DNA of 34,901 nucleotides from assembly GCA_903838025.1 (NCBI GenBank), contig CAILXB010000031.1, positions 1-34,901 of the forward strand. Reading direction: 5' to 3'. The notes below the pieces were generated by a model. It worked only from the letters and a program-made list of their open reading frames with translations. It made no database searches and was not told the origin of the DNA. Source of the DNA: an uncultured Chlorobiaceae bacterium. Lineage in GTDB: Bacteria; Bacteroidota; Chlorobiia; Chlorobiales; Chlorobiaceae. Positions 26,317 to 34,732 of this stretch are shown one piece after another. The translations under genes were made by a program, and so were the position numbers. Numbering within the stretch: the stretch's first letter is position 1; each line of letters opens with the position of its first letter.

Positions 26317-27474
26317 CTATCCGATCTTTTTTGAACCGGAAATGATAGCCTGAACAAGTTTCTCAATCGTAGCGTCATCCATCAGCACCGGAATATTCAG
26401 GCAGATACTGCTGCGCAACATGATGCCGGTTTTTGGCCAGAGAGCTTCAAGATCAGCATCACAATAGCGGTCGTACTCCCCAAGGAGGTGGCCCCATACA
26501 CCAGCAAAATGCCAGTCGAGCGCTTCAGGAAGAATTTTGGTGCCGAAACCGCACTCCGTGAGGTGTGCTTCAAACTGTAACGCCGCTTCACGATCCCTCA
26601 CCCTGAAAATAAGGGTATCTCCCTGTGCTCCCGCTTCATCACTGAACGGCCTGAACAGAAGATTATCAAGATGACAAATCGCCGTCTTGATTTTCTTTTT
26701 GTTCTCCCTTGATTTCGAAAGAATGGTCTCAATTTTTGCAAGCTGTGCCAGTCCGATGGCCGCCGTCACTTCACTGAGACGCAAGTTCAGCCCTTTTGAG
26801 CGTCGAGGATCTTTTCCTCTCGGTAACCCAGGCTGGTGCATGTGGCCGTGGTCAGAGAACTCTGCTGCACGATCATAGATCTCCTTGTCGTTCGTCACAA
26901 TAATTCCACCCTCACCCGTATGGAGCGTCTTGCCCGCATCAAAGGAGAATGAGGCGACACTTCCGAAGGTGCCGAGCTTCTGCCCCTTGTAGGTGGCTCC
27001 GAGTGCCTGTGCTGCATCCTCAATCAGTATCAGACCATGCTTGCGGCAAAGTGCGGAAAGCTCATCCATTTTTGGTGAGGCCCACATGGGAATCGCTACC
27101 ACAGCTTTTGTCGCTGGCGTAATAGCCTTTTCAACCTCAAGCGGATCAAGATGATAGGTCTCGTCAAGCTCAACCGGCACCGGCACTGCACCAAGCGCAC
27201 TGATGGCCTCAACCGGAGCAATAAAAGTCCATGCTGTTGTGATAACCTCATCACCAGGCCCAATCCCGGCTCCCGCAAGAGCGCAGTGGATGGCCGCAGT
27301 GCCGGAAGAGACTGCGTGGGCATACTTCACACCCATCCATGCGGCAAATTTCTCCTCAAACTCTCTCGCCTTGTAATTTCCCCCGCCGTAACGGTACAAA
27401 TTGACTTTTTCGCGGCTGAAAAGCTCCTGTATTTCAGCCAATTCCTCACGTCCAATTAATTCAGCACCCGCCAT
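26317..27474 (-). CDS. DegT/DnrJ/EryC1-family PLP aminotransferase, KdnA-like
   Basis: A 385-residue sugar aminotransferase. The PLP lysine is K182 in SFSFDAGKTLHTGEGG; D153 in LIEDAAQALGA should contact the pyridine nitrogen; SSGTAAIHCAL binds cofactor phosphate. The stretch EFSDHGHMHQPGLPRGKD and the GLNLRLSE block resemble KdnA, the enzyme that aminates 8-oxo-Kdo to 8-amino-8-deoxy-Kdo in Shewanella. The neighbouring KdnB-like dehydrogenase (23 nt upstream) supports that reading. A more general role in making perosamine-like or bacillosamine-type sugars remains possible. It is the last gene of a five-gene minus-strand cluster and ends before a strong terminator. Confidence 0.85.
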   Translation of the reverse strand: MAGAELIGREELAEIQELFSREKVNLYRYGGGNYKAREFEEKFAAWMGVKYAHAVSSGTAAIHCALAGAGIGPGDEVITTAWTFIAPVEAISALGAVPVPVELDETYHLDPLEVEKAITPATKAVVAIPMWASPKMDELSALCRKHGLILIEDAAQALGATYKGQKLGTFGSVASFSFDAGKTLHTGEGGIIVTNDKEIYDRAAEFSDHGHMHQPGLPRGKDPRRSKGLNLRLSEVTAAIGLAQLAKIETILSKSRENKKKIKTAICHLDNLLFRPFSDEAGAQGDTLIFRVRDREAALQFEAHLTECGFGTKILPEALDWHFAGVWGHLLGEYDRYCDADLEALWPKTGIMLRSSICLNIPVLMDDATIEKLVQAIISGSKKIG

Positions 27475-27497
27475 AGTATGTATCCTGCTTTTTTTAT

Positions 27498-28628
27498 TTA
27501 GGTTAATTGAGTAACAACTGCCAGTGCCGACTCTTCAGTAAATTCAACCGGGTTGCCCGAAAAAGAGCCTTTCAGCGCTTCCGAAGCGTTATGGGCAAAT
27601 TCAGCGGCATTACCTTTCCCATACCCGTAAGGCACAAGCGAAGGTATCTGCAGTTGCCGATAGAGTTGATCCATCTCTTCAAGCAATTCAACAGTAGCCT
27701 CTTTTGGTGACGGTGTTGAGCGCATAGGGTTCAGAATGGCATATTTTTCATATCCATGAAGATGGTTATAGCGCATCACCTCCTTGAGAAAAATTGCACC
27801 GGCAAGACCGTGCGGCACACGATGCTTTACACCAAGATAGTAGGCAAAGCCATTGGTTGGACCATCTCCGGAATTCATGAGTGCTGCCGTGCCACAGACA
27901 CTGCCAATTGCAAGGTCAAGGCGCGACTCCGCCCGGTCAAGCTGGTTTTGTTGCAACGCATAAAAAGTGCGCTGGAATCCCTCGACGGCAAAAATCCTGC
28001 TTAGCGCAGTATGCTTTATTGAACCGAAACTATCAACGCAATGCACAAGGCTGTCCATAGCCGATGCAATAACGCTTTCAAGAGGAGCGGTCATGGAGAG
28101 TTGTGGATCAATAACCGCTTTTTTGGGAAAATTTTTCCGGCTGTTAATGCCGAGTTTACGCCCCTCGATCTCATCAATAAAAACCGCATTGTAGCTGATT
28201 TCAGCGCCGCTGCCGAGCAGTGAGGGTACTGTTACAAGCGGTAACGGATCGTTTACCCCTGAAGGAAATCCCTTGAGCGAAAGCGCCGGGACAGTGTTGG
28301 TCATAAGCAGTGCGATCCCTTTGCCAAGATCAAGGGTGCTTCCGCCACCGATGGCTACAATGGCATCCGGAGGATTGCCCCTGAAAAACTCGGCGACCGT
28401 TTCGAGATAAGTGTAGGTAGGCTCTCCGCCAAAATCGTTGCAATAGAGCACGGCATTAGGATAGGCTGAGGTGAAGTTCCTCAAAACTTCCTGAAAATAG
28501 AGCGTTCCGGCTATGTTGGCATCGTAGATAATGCCAGGTTTCTTCACCGACAATTGTGCCAGATGCTCATGCAACTTCAGTGCTTCGTTAACCCCGATAA
28601 CAAGATCAGTGGATAAAAAAAAATTCAT
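27498..28628 (-). CDS. Iron-containing-ADH-fold dehydrogenase, KdnB-like
   Basis: A 376-residue group III alcohol dehydrogenase-fold protein. The nucleotide-binding GGGSTLDLGKGIA is at about 94-106. Metal-site positions compared with E. coli FucO (D196, H200, H263, H277): D192, H196 and H273 are present at the same spacing, but N259 occupies the third ligand position and Y263 the position of FucO His267. The KLGINS segment resembles KdnB, which oxidises C8 of Kdo before transamination. It sits 12 nt after the CMP-sugar synthetase gene and 23 nt before the KdnA-like gene. Catalysis with a different metal geometry, or a non-Kdo substrate, is possible. No signal peptide. Confidence 0.83.
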   Translation of the reverse strand: MNFFLSTDLVIGVNEALKLHEHLAQLSVKKPGIIYDANIAGTLYFQEVLRNFTSAYPNAVLYCNDFGGEPTYTYLETVAEFFRGNPPDAIVAIGGGSTLDLGKGIALLMTNTVPALSLKGFPSGVNDPLPLVTVPSLLGSGAEISYNAVFIDEIEGRKLGINSRKNFPKKAVIDPQLSMTAPLESVIASAMDSLVHCVDSFGSIKHTALSRIFAVEGFQRTFYALQQNQLDRAESRLDLAIGSVCGTAALMNSGDGPTNGFAYYLGVKHRVPHGLAGAIFLKEVMRYNHLHGYEKYAILNPMRSTPSPKEATVELLEEMDQLYRQLQIPSLVPYGYGKGNAAEFAHNASEALKGSFSGNPVEFTEESALAVVTQLT

Positions 28629-28640
28629 AAAAACAGTGAT

Positions 28641-29354
28641 CTAATGGTTCTGTTGACTTGTATCCTGAATGCCCAGGTTTTTTTTATAAAAATAATACTC
28701 AATCAAATCGATCTCCTCAAGAGTATCAATCTCCCATGTCTGCCAGAACTCCATTTCATAGGCAGAGAGTTTTTCGCCAATTCTGTTGTCAAAGGCAAGA
28801 AGGGTTTCAGGCTTGAAAATATAGATTGAGCCATTTTCAATAAACTGCGTTGGACGATCCTGCCGCATCCCGCGATTACGGTAATCAAAATTGACACTCT
28901 CCCATTTTCCGGCCCGTGATTCCCACAGGGTAAGATCATCGGCTCTGGTGACCGAGATCAACGAATCGGCCCCTTCCCGAAGAAAAAGCTCTACAGCAAG
29001 ATCGATATCATCAGGTTTTCGCAAGGGGGAGGTAGCCTGCAAAAAAACAATCGTACCGATCGGCATGGCGTACTCTTTTTCAATAACCCCGGCGGCATGC
29101 AGAATAGCCGATTCGGAGCTTGCCTTGTCGCCAGCAAGTTCCGGAGGGCGAACAATTACCTCCGCCCCATACATCGACGCAACGTTGGCTATGGCAGCAT
29201 CGTCGGTGGTGACAAAAACTTTCTCAATACTTGCCGATGCCAGTGCCTGTAAAACACTCCATGCCAGCAGCGGCTTTCCTGCCACAGGATAAATATTTTT
29301 CTCTTTCAGCCCTTTCGAGCCGCCTCTTGCAGGAATAATTGCTACGGTATGCAT
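28641..29354 (-). CDS. CMP-sugar (acylneuraminate-type) cytidylyltransferase
   Basis: A 237-residue nucleotidyltransferase that activates an ulosonic acid with CTP. The N-terminal loop [15 protein letters not shown] matches NeuA/PseF/LegF-type synthetases rather than KdsB, whose loop is shorter and lacks the GGSKG stretch. [14 protein letters not shown] is the family's substrate-side motif, and IENGSIYIF and [12 protein letters not shown] near the C-terminus are also typical. No nonulosonate synthase (NeuB/PseI/LegI) or KdsA gene is in the window, so the sugar is unknown. Its place directly before the KdnB- and KdnA-like genes suggests an amino-ulosonate as substrate. Confidence 0.86.
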   Translation of the reverse strand: MHTVAIIPARGGSKGLKEKNIYPVAGKPLLAWSVLQALASASIEKVFVTTDDAAIANVASMYGAEVIVRPPELAGDKASSESAILHAAGVIEKEYAMPIGTIVFLQATSPLRKPDDIDLAVELFLREGADSLISVTRADDLTLWESRAGKWESVNFDYRNRGMRQDRPTQFIENGSIYIFKPETLLAFDNRIGEKLSAYEMEFWQTWEIDTLEEIDLIEYYFYKKNLGIQDTSQQNH

Positions 29355-29378
29355 AAAAAAACTGTTGTGCTTGTGTTG

Positions 29379-30335
29379 TCAACCCTCAATCACCTGCCGG
29401 CAAACATCAGCGATTTTTATTGCGGCAGAGTTATTCTGTAACGGAGTAAGCGATTGTAACTCTTCGGGGCTAAGGCCGCAATGCACAATCTTGTTCAGGG
29501 CAGAGCCCACAAAAATAGTTGATGAAAACTGTGCAATCAGCATCACAGAGTTGGCAATCATCTCTTCGGTTTTGCCCTCACTGAAAACAAGGCTATCCGG
29601 CGCGTAGCGTTCAATTTCCCTTGTCGCCCTTGCTATATTCTCATTGGGATGCAATTTAAAAAGAAGTTGGCGTCCATCTGCTATTTCAAGATACTTCCGG
29701 ATGTTTTTGACGCGATTCTCATAAATAAAGGTCTCGCGGTTATCTGATGTACAGACAAGCACATAATCACGATGACCAAAATCGTTGCGGAGATACTTCG
29801 CGCAATTGTCGAAATTTGGAATGCTGGTCACCTCAAGCTTTGCCGGGCTCACCCCCTTGCGGATAAAAAGATCGCGATAGCCTTCACTGGCAACGCAGAA
29901 CTTCTCATAAGCATCAGAGAGACCGGTTGTAGCAGTGCCCGCAATCCAGCGAGGAATCCACTGAAAGTTCCTGGCGAGATGATAAAGGATCGTTTCTGGT
30001 TCAGTCATCCCCTCCTGTACCAGCACAATTTTCTTTCGCCGTATATGTTTTGGGACAATAAGATCAGTGCAGGTCACCACCAGATCATAAGCATGGGCAA
30101 AACCACCAATATCAAGTTTCAACTGGTTGATACGAAGATAGTCGAGCGTACGCTCAGAGCGCTTGCGGCCCATAATGGTAAACTCAAGCAGCCCTCTTTC
30201 ACTGGCAGATCCAAGAAGTCCGTCACTGAAAAACGATGAGAAATATTGGTCGTACTCCGTCATACACCCGGCAATCTGATGCATCTGGGTGGTCTGGTTC
30301 ATTGAGCCGCAAATAAATAACACTTTCTTCTTCAT
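29379..30335 (-). CDS. Putative glycosyltransferase-like protein of the glycan cluster
   Basis: A 318-residue protein that I do not assign to a defined family. The start VLFICGSMNQTTQMHQIA looks like the first strand and loop of a GT-B fold. The C-terminal half carries LLFKLHPNENIARATREI and FSSTIFVGSALNK, a pattern seen in capsule/CDP-glycerol-type transferases and other GT-B enzymes, where His-Pro-x-Glu and the Ser-Ser-Thr loop line the donor site. No signal peptide or membrane helix. It overlaps the upstream membrane-protein gene by ATGA (30332-30335) and is 24 nt before the cytidylyltransferase gene. Transfer of the CMP-activated sugar is a natural but unproven role. Confidence 0.7.
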   Translation of the reverse strand: MKKKVLFICGSMNQTTQMHQIAGCMTEYDQYFSSFFSDGLLGSASERGLLEFTIMGRKRSERTLDYLRINQLKLDIGGFAHAYDLVVTCTDLIVPKHIRRKKIVLVQEGMTEPETILYHLARNFQWIPRWIAGTATTGLSDAYEKFCVASEGYRDLFIRKGVSPAKLEVTSIPNFDNCAKYLRNDFGHRDYVLVCTSDNRETFIYENRVKNIRKYLEIADGRQLLFKLHPNENIARATREIERYAPDSLVFSEGKTEEMIANSVMLIAQFSSTIFVGSALNKIVHCGLSPEELQSLTPLQNNSAAIKIADVCRQVIEG

Positions 30336-31393
30336 AACACCCTGCTCTTCACGCCTTCAGCATCGCGCAGATGGACACCTGAAAAAAACATGACACCGTA
30401 ACCGAAACTGTACCAGAGAAGTTCCTTGAAGCGCCTCAAAAGCACAAAAGCGCCATAGTCAGCGACATCATTCATGCCAAGTGCCTGAAAAAAGAGTCGA
30501 TAGCCCAACTCCTGCACACCGAGTCCTGACGGGATGAAAAAAAAGAGAACACGGAGCATGGTAATTGCCGTATCCATAGCAAGCACCTGCAAAAAAGAGA
30601 GTTCAACGCCAAGTAACCGCAGTATGATGTAACTCTCAATTGCAAGCATGAACCAGGCAAGAATATAAAGAAGCAAGACAAAAACAAGCCGAACGGCAAA
30701 AGGTGCATCAAAACTCTTCAACTCCTCATCGGTATCAAGAAATCCTCTCTCCCGGGCAAGCAGCCATGTTTTCACCTTTTTAAAGGGCACCAGCATCAAG
30801 AGCCTATGCACATTGTGAGCAGCGTTCCCATTAAGCAAAAGCAAAAGCAAAAAAAGGAAAACAAAAAACATAATTGTGCCAGCTCCAACCATAATGTAAC
30901 CAAGCACACCTACAGGAAATATCGGAATGGAGATCGTCTGCAGAAGTGAAAATCCGGCGACAGCGCCGATAATGGTATAAATTCCTTGTGCCACACCAAG
31001 CATAAGTTTGCGTACGGCAACACTTGCAACTCCGGCTGGAAGAGGAATTCCCATAAAACGGTGACAAAGAAAAGGGCGAAGAGGTTCACCAACCGCTACT
31101 CCGGCAGGAAGCGTCATCGAAATGGTTTCGGCTATAAACTGAATCTTCAGCAACTTTGAAAACGATATTGCCGTTATGCTCGGTGGAAAGACCCTTATCC
31201 ATGCAAACGTTTCCAAAAGATGGAGCGCAAGAAAAGGCAAAAGGATAACTACGGAGGGAAAGCCGATTGATGAGATACGGCCAATCACACTGGCGAAGTC
31301 AATTTGGCGAAACTGAAACACAACCAGAACAATGCCGAGGCCAAGACCGATGTAACCAGCCAGGGTACTGCCGGATTTTTTCGTCAATTGCAT
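30332..31393 (-). CDS. Multi-pass membrane protein of the lysylphosphatidylglycerol synthase TM/flippase-like (UPF0104) family
   Basis: An integral membrane protein of about 353 residues from the ATG at 31391-31393, with roughly eight hydrophobic segments. Recognisable features are IGLGLGIVLVVFQFRQIDF at the N-terminus, LPAGVAVGEPLRPFL, and the conserved late motif FFFIPSGLGVQELGYRLFF. The family resembles the flippase half of MprF and the AglD-type proteins, which are often found with glycan genes. The open frame reaches 31450 (TTG) with another ATG at 31435; no ribosome site decides the start. It is the first gene of the cluster, divergent from the acyl-CoA synthetase and overlapping the next gene by 4 nt. 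Confidence 0.82.
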   Translation of the reverse strand: MQLTKKSGSTLAGYIGLGLGIVLVVFQFRQIDFASVIGRISSIGFPSVVILLPFLALHLLETFAWIRVFPPSITAISFSKLLKIQFIAETISMTLPAGVAVGEPLRPFLCHRFMGIPLPAGVASVAVRKLMLGVAQGIYTIIGAVAGFSLLQTISIPIFPVGVLGYIMVGAGTIMFFVFLFLLLLLLNGNAAHNVHRLLMLVPFKKVKTWLLARERGFLDTDEELKSFDAPFAVRLVFVLLLYILAWFMLAIESYIILRLLGVELSFLQVLAMDTAITMLRVLFFFIPSGLGVQELGYRLFFQALGMNDVADYGAFVLLRRFKELLWYSFGYGVMFFSGVHLRDAEGVKSRVL

Positions 31394-31591
31394 AAATAAT
31401 CGGGAGAGAAGGCTAAAAAAACATTCAAAACTCATTTCCACAGTTTGCAAAGATAAGAATGTATGGTTAAATATTTATTAATCATTGAAATTGCCATGAA
31501 CGTACCACTCAACCAGTTTGTGGTGCCCTTGTGAAATTCCGAACGGTTTACCCTGTTACAGGCTCTTGTCACCAACAAAAACCTTGCACTG

Positions 31592-33424
31592 ATGGGACTT
31601 ATTAATCCTGACTTCCAGACATTACCAGAGCTCTTCTCCTCTGTTTTTCACCACTTCAACGGGCAGGAATCAAAATTTCCAATCGCAAGGAAGATCAATG
31701 GGGTGTATGAACCTATCTCTTATGATGCTTTTCAGCGTGATGTCCACGCTTTCTCGGCATTTCTGAAACACAATGGCATCACAACAAAAGAGCGGGTTGC
31801 CATTCTTTCAGAAAACAGGCCCGGGTGGTATCTTTCCGATATGGCGATCCTGAACATAGGGGCAATCAATGTCCCCCTCTACCCCTCCCTGCCAGCCAAC
31901 CAGATTGAGTACATTCTCAACAACAGCAGCGCAAAGGCCGTTATCGTCTCCAACATGCTTCAGCTTGGCAAAATCCTGTCAATCTGGCAGAATTTGCCGG
32001 AGTTGACCCTTGTTGTGGTCATGAATCGCCTTGAGGAGGCCATAGAGGATGTTTTAGACCTCAACCAGGCCAAGGCGATGGGCGATAAAATTCTTGAAGA
32101 GAAACCGTGGATCCTTGATGGAACGCTTGTCGAACCCGACGATGTTGCCACCATCATCTACACGTCAGGCACAACAGGAGTTCCGAAAGGGGTGATGCTG
32201 ACACACCGCAATATCTGTGAAAACGTCAAATCGTGCTCATCGGTCATTCGGCTTGATAATTCTGATTGCGGACTCTCATTCCTGCCTCTCTCCCATGCTT
32301 ATGAGCGAACCGGTGGTTATTACCTCCTTTTTGCCTGTGGAGCAACCATCTGTCTGGCCGAAAGTGTTGAAACGATATCACTGAACATGAGTGAGGCGCG
32401 GCCAACCATCATCTTTACCGTTCCACGGCTGTTTGACCGTATCAAAATGAGCATACTCAAGCAGATTTCAACCCAAAGCGCCATAAAGCAAAAAATCTTT
32501 TACTGGGCACTGAAGACAGGAGAAGCATATCACAGGGAAATCAATAAAAAAGGTAAGGCACAAAAATTTCTTTCCATGCAGCATGCCTTGGCCGAAAAGC
32601 TTGTCTACAGCAAAATCAAAAGCAAATTTGGCGGAAGATTGCGCTATTTTGTTTCAGGAGGAGCCGCTTTGCCGCAAAAAGTTGGCGAGTTTTTTCAGGC
32701 ACTCGATATCCGTATCCTTGAGGGGTTCGGTCTAACTGAAACCTCACCGGTAACTCATGTCAATCGTCCCGAAAAAATCAAATATGGCACTGTAGGGCCT
32801 GCGGTCAACAATGTAGAGGTCAAGATTGCCGAGGATGGCGAAATACTGCTGAAAGGCCCCAATATCATGAAGGGATACTGGAAAGATGAGGTGGCCACCC
32901 GTGAAGTTCTCAAGGATGGATGGTTCTATACCGGAGACATTGGAGTTATTGACCAGGATGGCTATCTGAAAATAACCGACAGAAAAAAACATATCATCGT
33001 TACCTCTGGCGGTAAAAATATTGCACCAATGCCGATTGAAGAACTGATCTCTGAAAGCCCTTATGTCGATCAGGTAATTGTTATTGGCGAAAAAAGACCC
33101 TTTCTGATCGCCCTTATTGTGCCTGACTTCAACAAGCTTAAGGAGTTTACCGTTGCTGAAGGAGTTGTTGCTGCTACAAACAAAGAGCTTATTGAAAACA
33201 AAGCTGTTCTACAGATTTTTGAAAAGCTCATCCGCACTGTTTCACGGCAGCTTGCCACTCATGAAAAGGTGCGCAAGTTTCTGCTGGTCGAAACCGCATT
33301 TACCATTGAGAACGACCACATGACCCCAACCATGAAGCTTAAACGCAAGGCGATTACCGTGCGCTACGCTGCCGAGATCGACAAGGTCTACAACACCCTC
33401 AATATGGTTTACAATACAGAATAA
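31592..33424 (+). CDS. Long-chain fatty-acid-CoA ligase (AMP-forming)
   Basis: A 610-residue ANL-superfamily acyl-CoA synthetase. Motifs: phosphate-binding [14 protein letters not shown] (188-200), [14 protein letters not shown], the [22 protein letters not shown] hinge, and the C-terminal acceptor-lysine region MKLKRKAI. It is similar to the bacterial FadD15-like group, cytosolic or membrane-peripheral. In a strict autotroph it probably recycles or activates free fatty acids for lipid synthesis rather than feeding beta-oxidation, which is inference. ATG at 31592. It is divergent from the glycan cluster, and the adenine glycosylase gene converges on it with a 23-nt gap and no visible terminator. 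Confidence 0.92.
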   Translation: MGLINPDFQTLPELFSSVFHHFNGQESKFPIARKINGVYEPISYDAFQRDVHAFSAFLKHNGITTKERVAILSENRPGWYLSDMAILNIGAINVPLYPSLPANQIEYILNNSSAKAVIVSNMLQLGKILSIWQNLPELTLVVVMNRLEEAIEDVLDLNQAKAMGDKILEEKPWILDGTLVEPDDVATIIYTSGTTGVPKGVMLTHRNICENVKSCSSVIRLDNSDCGLSFLPLSHAYERTGGYYLLFACGATICLAESVETISLNMSEARPTIIFTVPRLFDRIKMSILKQISTQSAIKQKIFYWALKTGEAYHREINKKGKAQKFLSMQHALAEKLVYSKIKSKFGGRLRYFVSGGAALPQKVGEFFQALDIRILEGFGLTETSPVTHVNRPEKIKYGTVGPAVNNVEVKIAEDGEILLKGPNIMKGYWKDEVATREVLKDGWFYTGDIGVIDQDGYLKITDRKKHIIVTSGGKNIAPMPIEELISESPYVDQVIVIGEKRPFLIALIVPDFNKLKEFTVAEGVVAATNKELIENKAVLQIFEKLIRTVSRQLATHEKVRKFLLVETAFTIENDHMTPTMKLKRKAITVRYAAEIDKVYNTLNMVYNTE

Positions 33425-33447
33425 CGTGGGCGGGTGACCCCATACAA

Positions 33448-34287
33448 TCAACTTCCCTTTATTTTAAGGAAGTGAAGAGCGTCGGAAGCGGCGCTTTTTG
33501 ATTGTTCAACTACTCCCTCAGCGATGAGATCATCAATAATTTCATCAAGATTCCAGGGGCAATCGCCGTATTTCTCCTTAATCTCTTCAACAAAAAGAAC
33601 TTCTGAACGAACGAGATCATGCACAAGCCGGCCTCGATACCACCTTTTTGAACCATGAAACGTTGACTGTCGGCCAAGTGAGCGGATTCCGCTCCGTTTA
33701 CTGGTGAGCAACAGTGCGCCGTAATCCATCAGGGCATTATGCCATTCACGACTTCGACCCAGGGGCAGCAACGCTTCAGCCGCCTGTTGAAGATTCAAAG
33801 GCGAAATATCTTCCGAAAGCATGAACTCGTGAATCATGATACGGCGGATGTTGGTGTCAACAGCAGCAGCATCAAAATTATCAGCAAAGACAGGAATTGA
33901 ACGACAGGTATACTCACCTATACCGGGAAGTGTTTTCAGAAGGTCAGGCCTTGGGGGAACAACTCCACCAAAACGCTCCACAATGATAGAAGCAGAGCGG
34001 TGCAACCGAACAGCCCTTGAGTTATAACCGAGACCACTCCACATCGCCAGCACCTCTTTGAGCTGAGCCGATGCAAGAGTCGAAACATCAGGAAAATGTT
34101 GAAGCCAGGCTTCATATTTTGGAATCACCCTTTCAGCCTGCGTCTGCTGCAGCATGATCTCGCTGATCATAACAGCATAACGATCAGTGCTCTCCCTCCA
34201 GGGAAAGCTCCTTCGATTCAACCGGTAAAAATCAAAAATCTTCTGGCGAAAAAGTTCAATCTTCTGGCCGCTAAACTCCAATTTCAT
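33448..34287 (-). CDS. mutY: MutY-like HhH-GPD adenine glycosylase lacking Fe-S cysteines
   Basis: A 279-residue HhH-GPD DNA glycosylase. MutY landmarks: SEIMLQQTQ with catalytic E43, the helix-hairpin-helix LPGIGEYTCRSI (120-131) and catalytic D144 in AAVDTNIRRI. Where MutY has the four Cys of its [4Fe-4S] loop after the ALMDYGA segment, this protein reads LLLTSKRSGIRSLGRQSTF (192-210) with no Cys. Only C128 and one Cys near 243 exist in the C-terminal half. It also lacks the NUDIX-like 8-oxoG recognition domain of about 120 residues. Instead it ends in a short winged-helix-like tail after GSKRWYRGRLV. Removal of A opposite 8-oxoG or another mismatch is likely. ATG at 34285-34287. Confidence 0.85.
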   Translation of the reverse strand: MKLEFSGQKIELFRQKIFDFYRLNRRSFPWRESTDRYAVMISEIMLQQTQAERVIPKYEAWLQHFPDVSTLASAQLKEVLAMWSGLGYNSRAVRLHRSASIIVERFGGVVPPRPDLLKTLPGIGEYTCRSIPVFADNFDAAAVDTNIRRIMIHEFMLSEDISPLNLQQAAEALLPLGRSREWHNALMDYGALLLTSKRSGIRSLGRQSTFHGSKRWYRGRLVHDLVRSEVLFVEEIKEKYGDCPWNLDEIIDDLIAEGVVEQSKSAASDALHFLKIKGS

Positions 34288-34305
34288 TGGGTGGAATGAT
34301 AATCA

Positions 34306-34337
34306 ACGCACCCTTGCAGGATCCCGCAAGGGTGCGT
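34306..34337. terminator. Strong hairpin after rplS
   Basis: Perfect 12-bp stem ACGCACCCTTGC (34306-34317) and GCAAGGGTGCGT (34326-34337) with an 8-nt loop, between the rplS stop and the mutY start. There is no U-run downstream on the minus strand; the A/T run lies on the rplS side. It may end the trmD-rplS transcript without a U-tract or protect its 3' end. Confidence 0.6.
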
Positions 34338-34350
34338 CGCAAAAAAAAGT

Positions 34351-34713
34351 TCAGACCTTTTCCGCAATCTTGCGTTCCTTGACTTTCAATGCGGCCTTGC
34401 CTGTACGTTTGCGCAAGTAGAAAAGTTTTGCCCTTCTTGCCTTGCCGTGCTTGACCACCGTAACACTCTCAATGTTGGGAGAGTTGACCGGAATAATGCG
34501 TTCAACACCAACACCATGAGAAATTTTGCGGACGGTGATGGTTTTATTCCCGCCAGCACCACGATCGCTGATAACAACACCCTCAAAAGCCTGAAGTCTC
34601 TCTTTTTCGCCTTCAATAACCTTCAACTGAATCTTGACGGTATCACCCGGATTGATTTCCGGAAAATCTGTAACTGCCTGAGTGGCTTCAACCAACCTGA
34701 TTAACTGATCCAT
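34351..34713 (-). CDS. rplS: 50S ribosomal protein L19
   Basis: Ribosomal protein bL19, 120 residues, located at the 30S-50S interface. Family features: [67 protein letters not shown] and a Lys-rich end [11 protein letters not shown]. It lies 19 nt downstream of trmD, the order found in many bacterial rpsP-rimM-trmD-rplS operons. ATG at 34711-34713, with no obvious Shine-Dalgarno. Confidence 0.98.
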   Translation of the reverse strand: MDQLIRLVEATQAVTDFPEINPGDTVKIQLKVIEGEKERLQAFEGVVISDRGAGGNKTITVRKISHGVGVERIIPVNSPNIESVTVVKHGKARRAKLFYLRKRTGKAALKVKERKIAEKV

Positions 34714-34732
34714 GACAACTGTGCTATTTACG

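Noticed and set aside
26317-29354. Phosphonate pathway reading of the aminotransferase, dehydrogenase and cytidylyltransferase trio
   Set aside because: Such trios occur in phosphonate loci, but no PEP mutase or phosphonopyruvate decarboxylase is present and the aminotransferase looks KdnA-like. It is kept only as an alternative to test.
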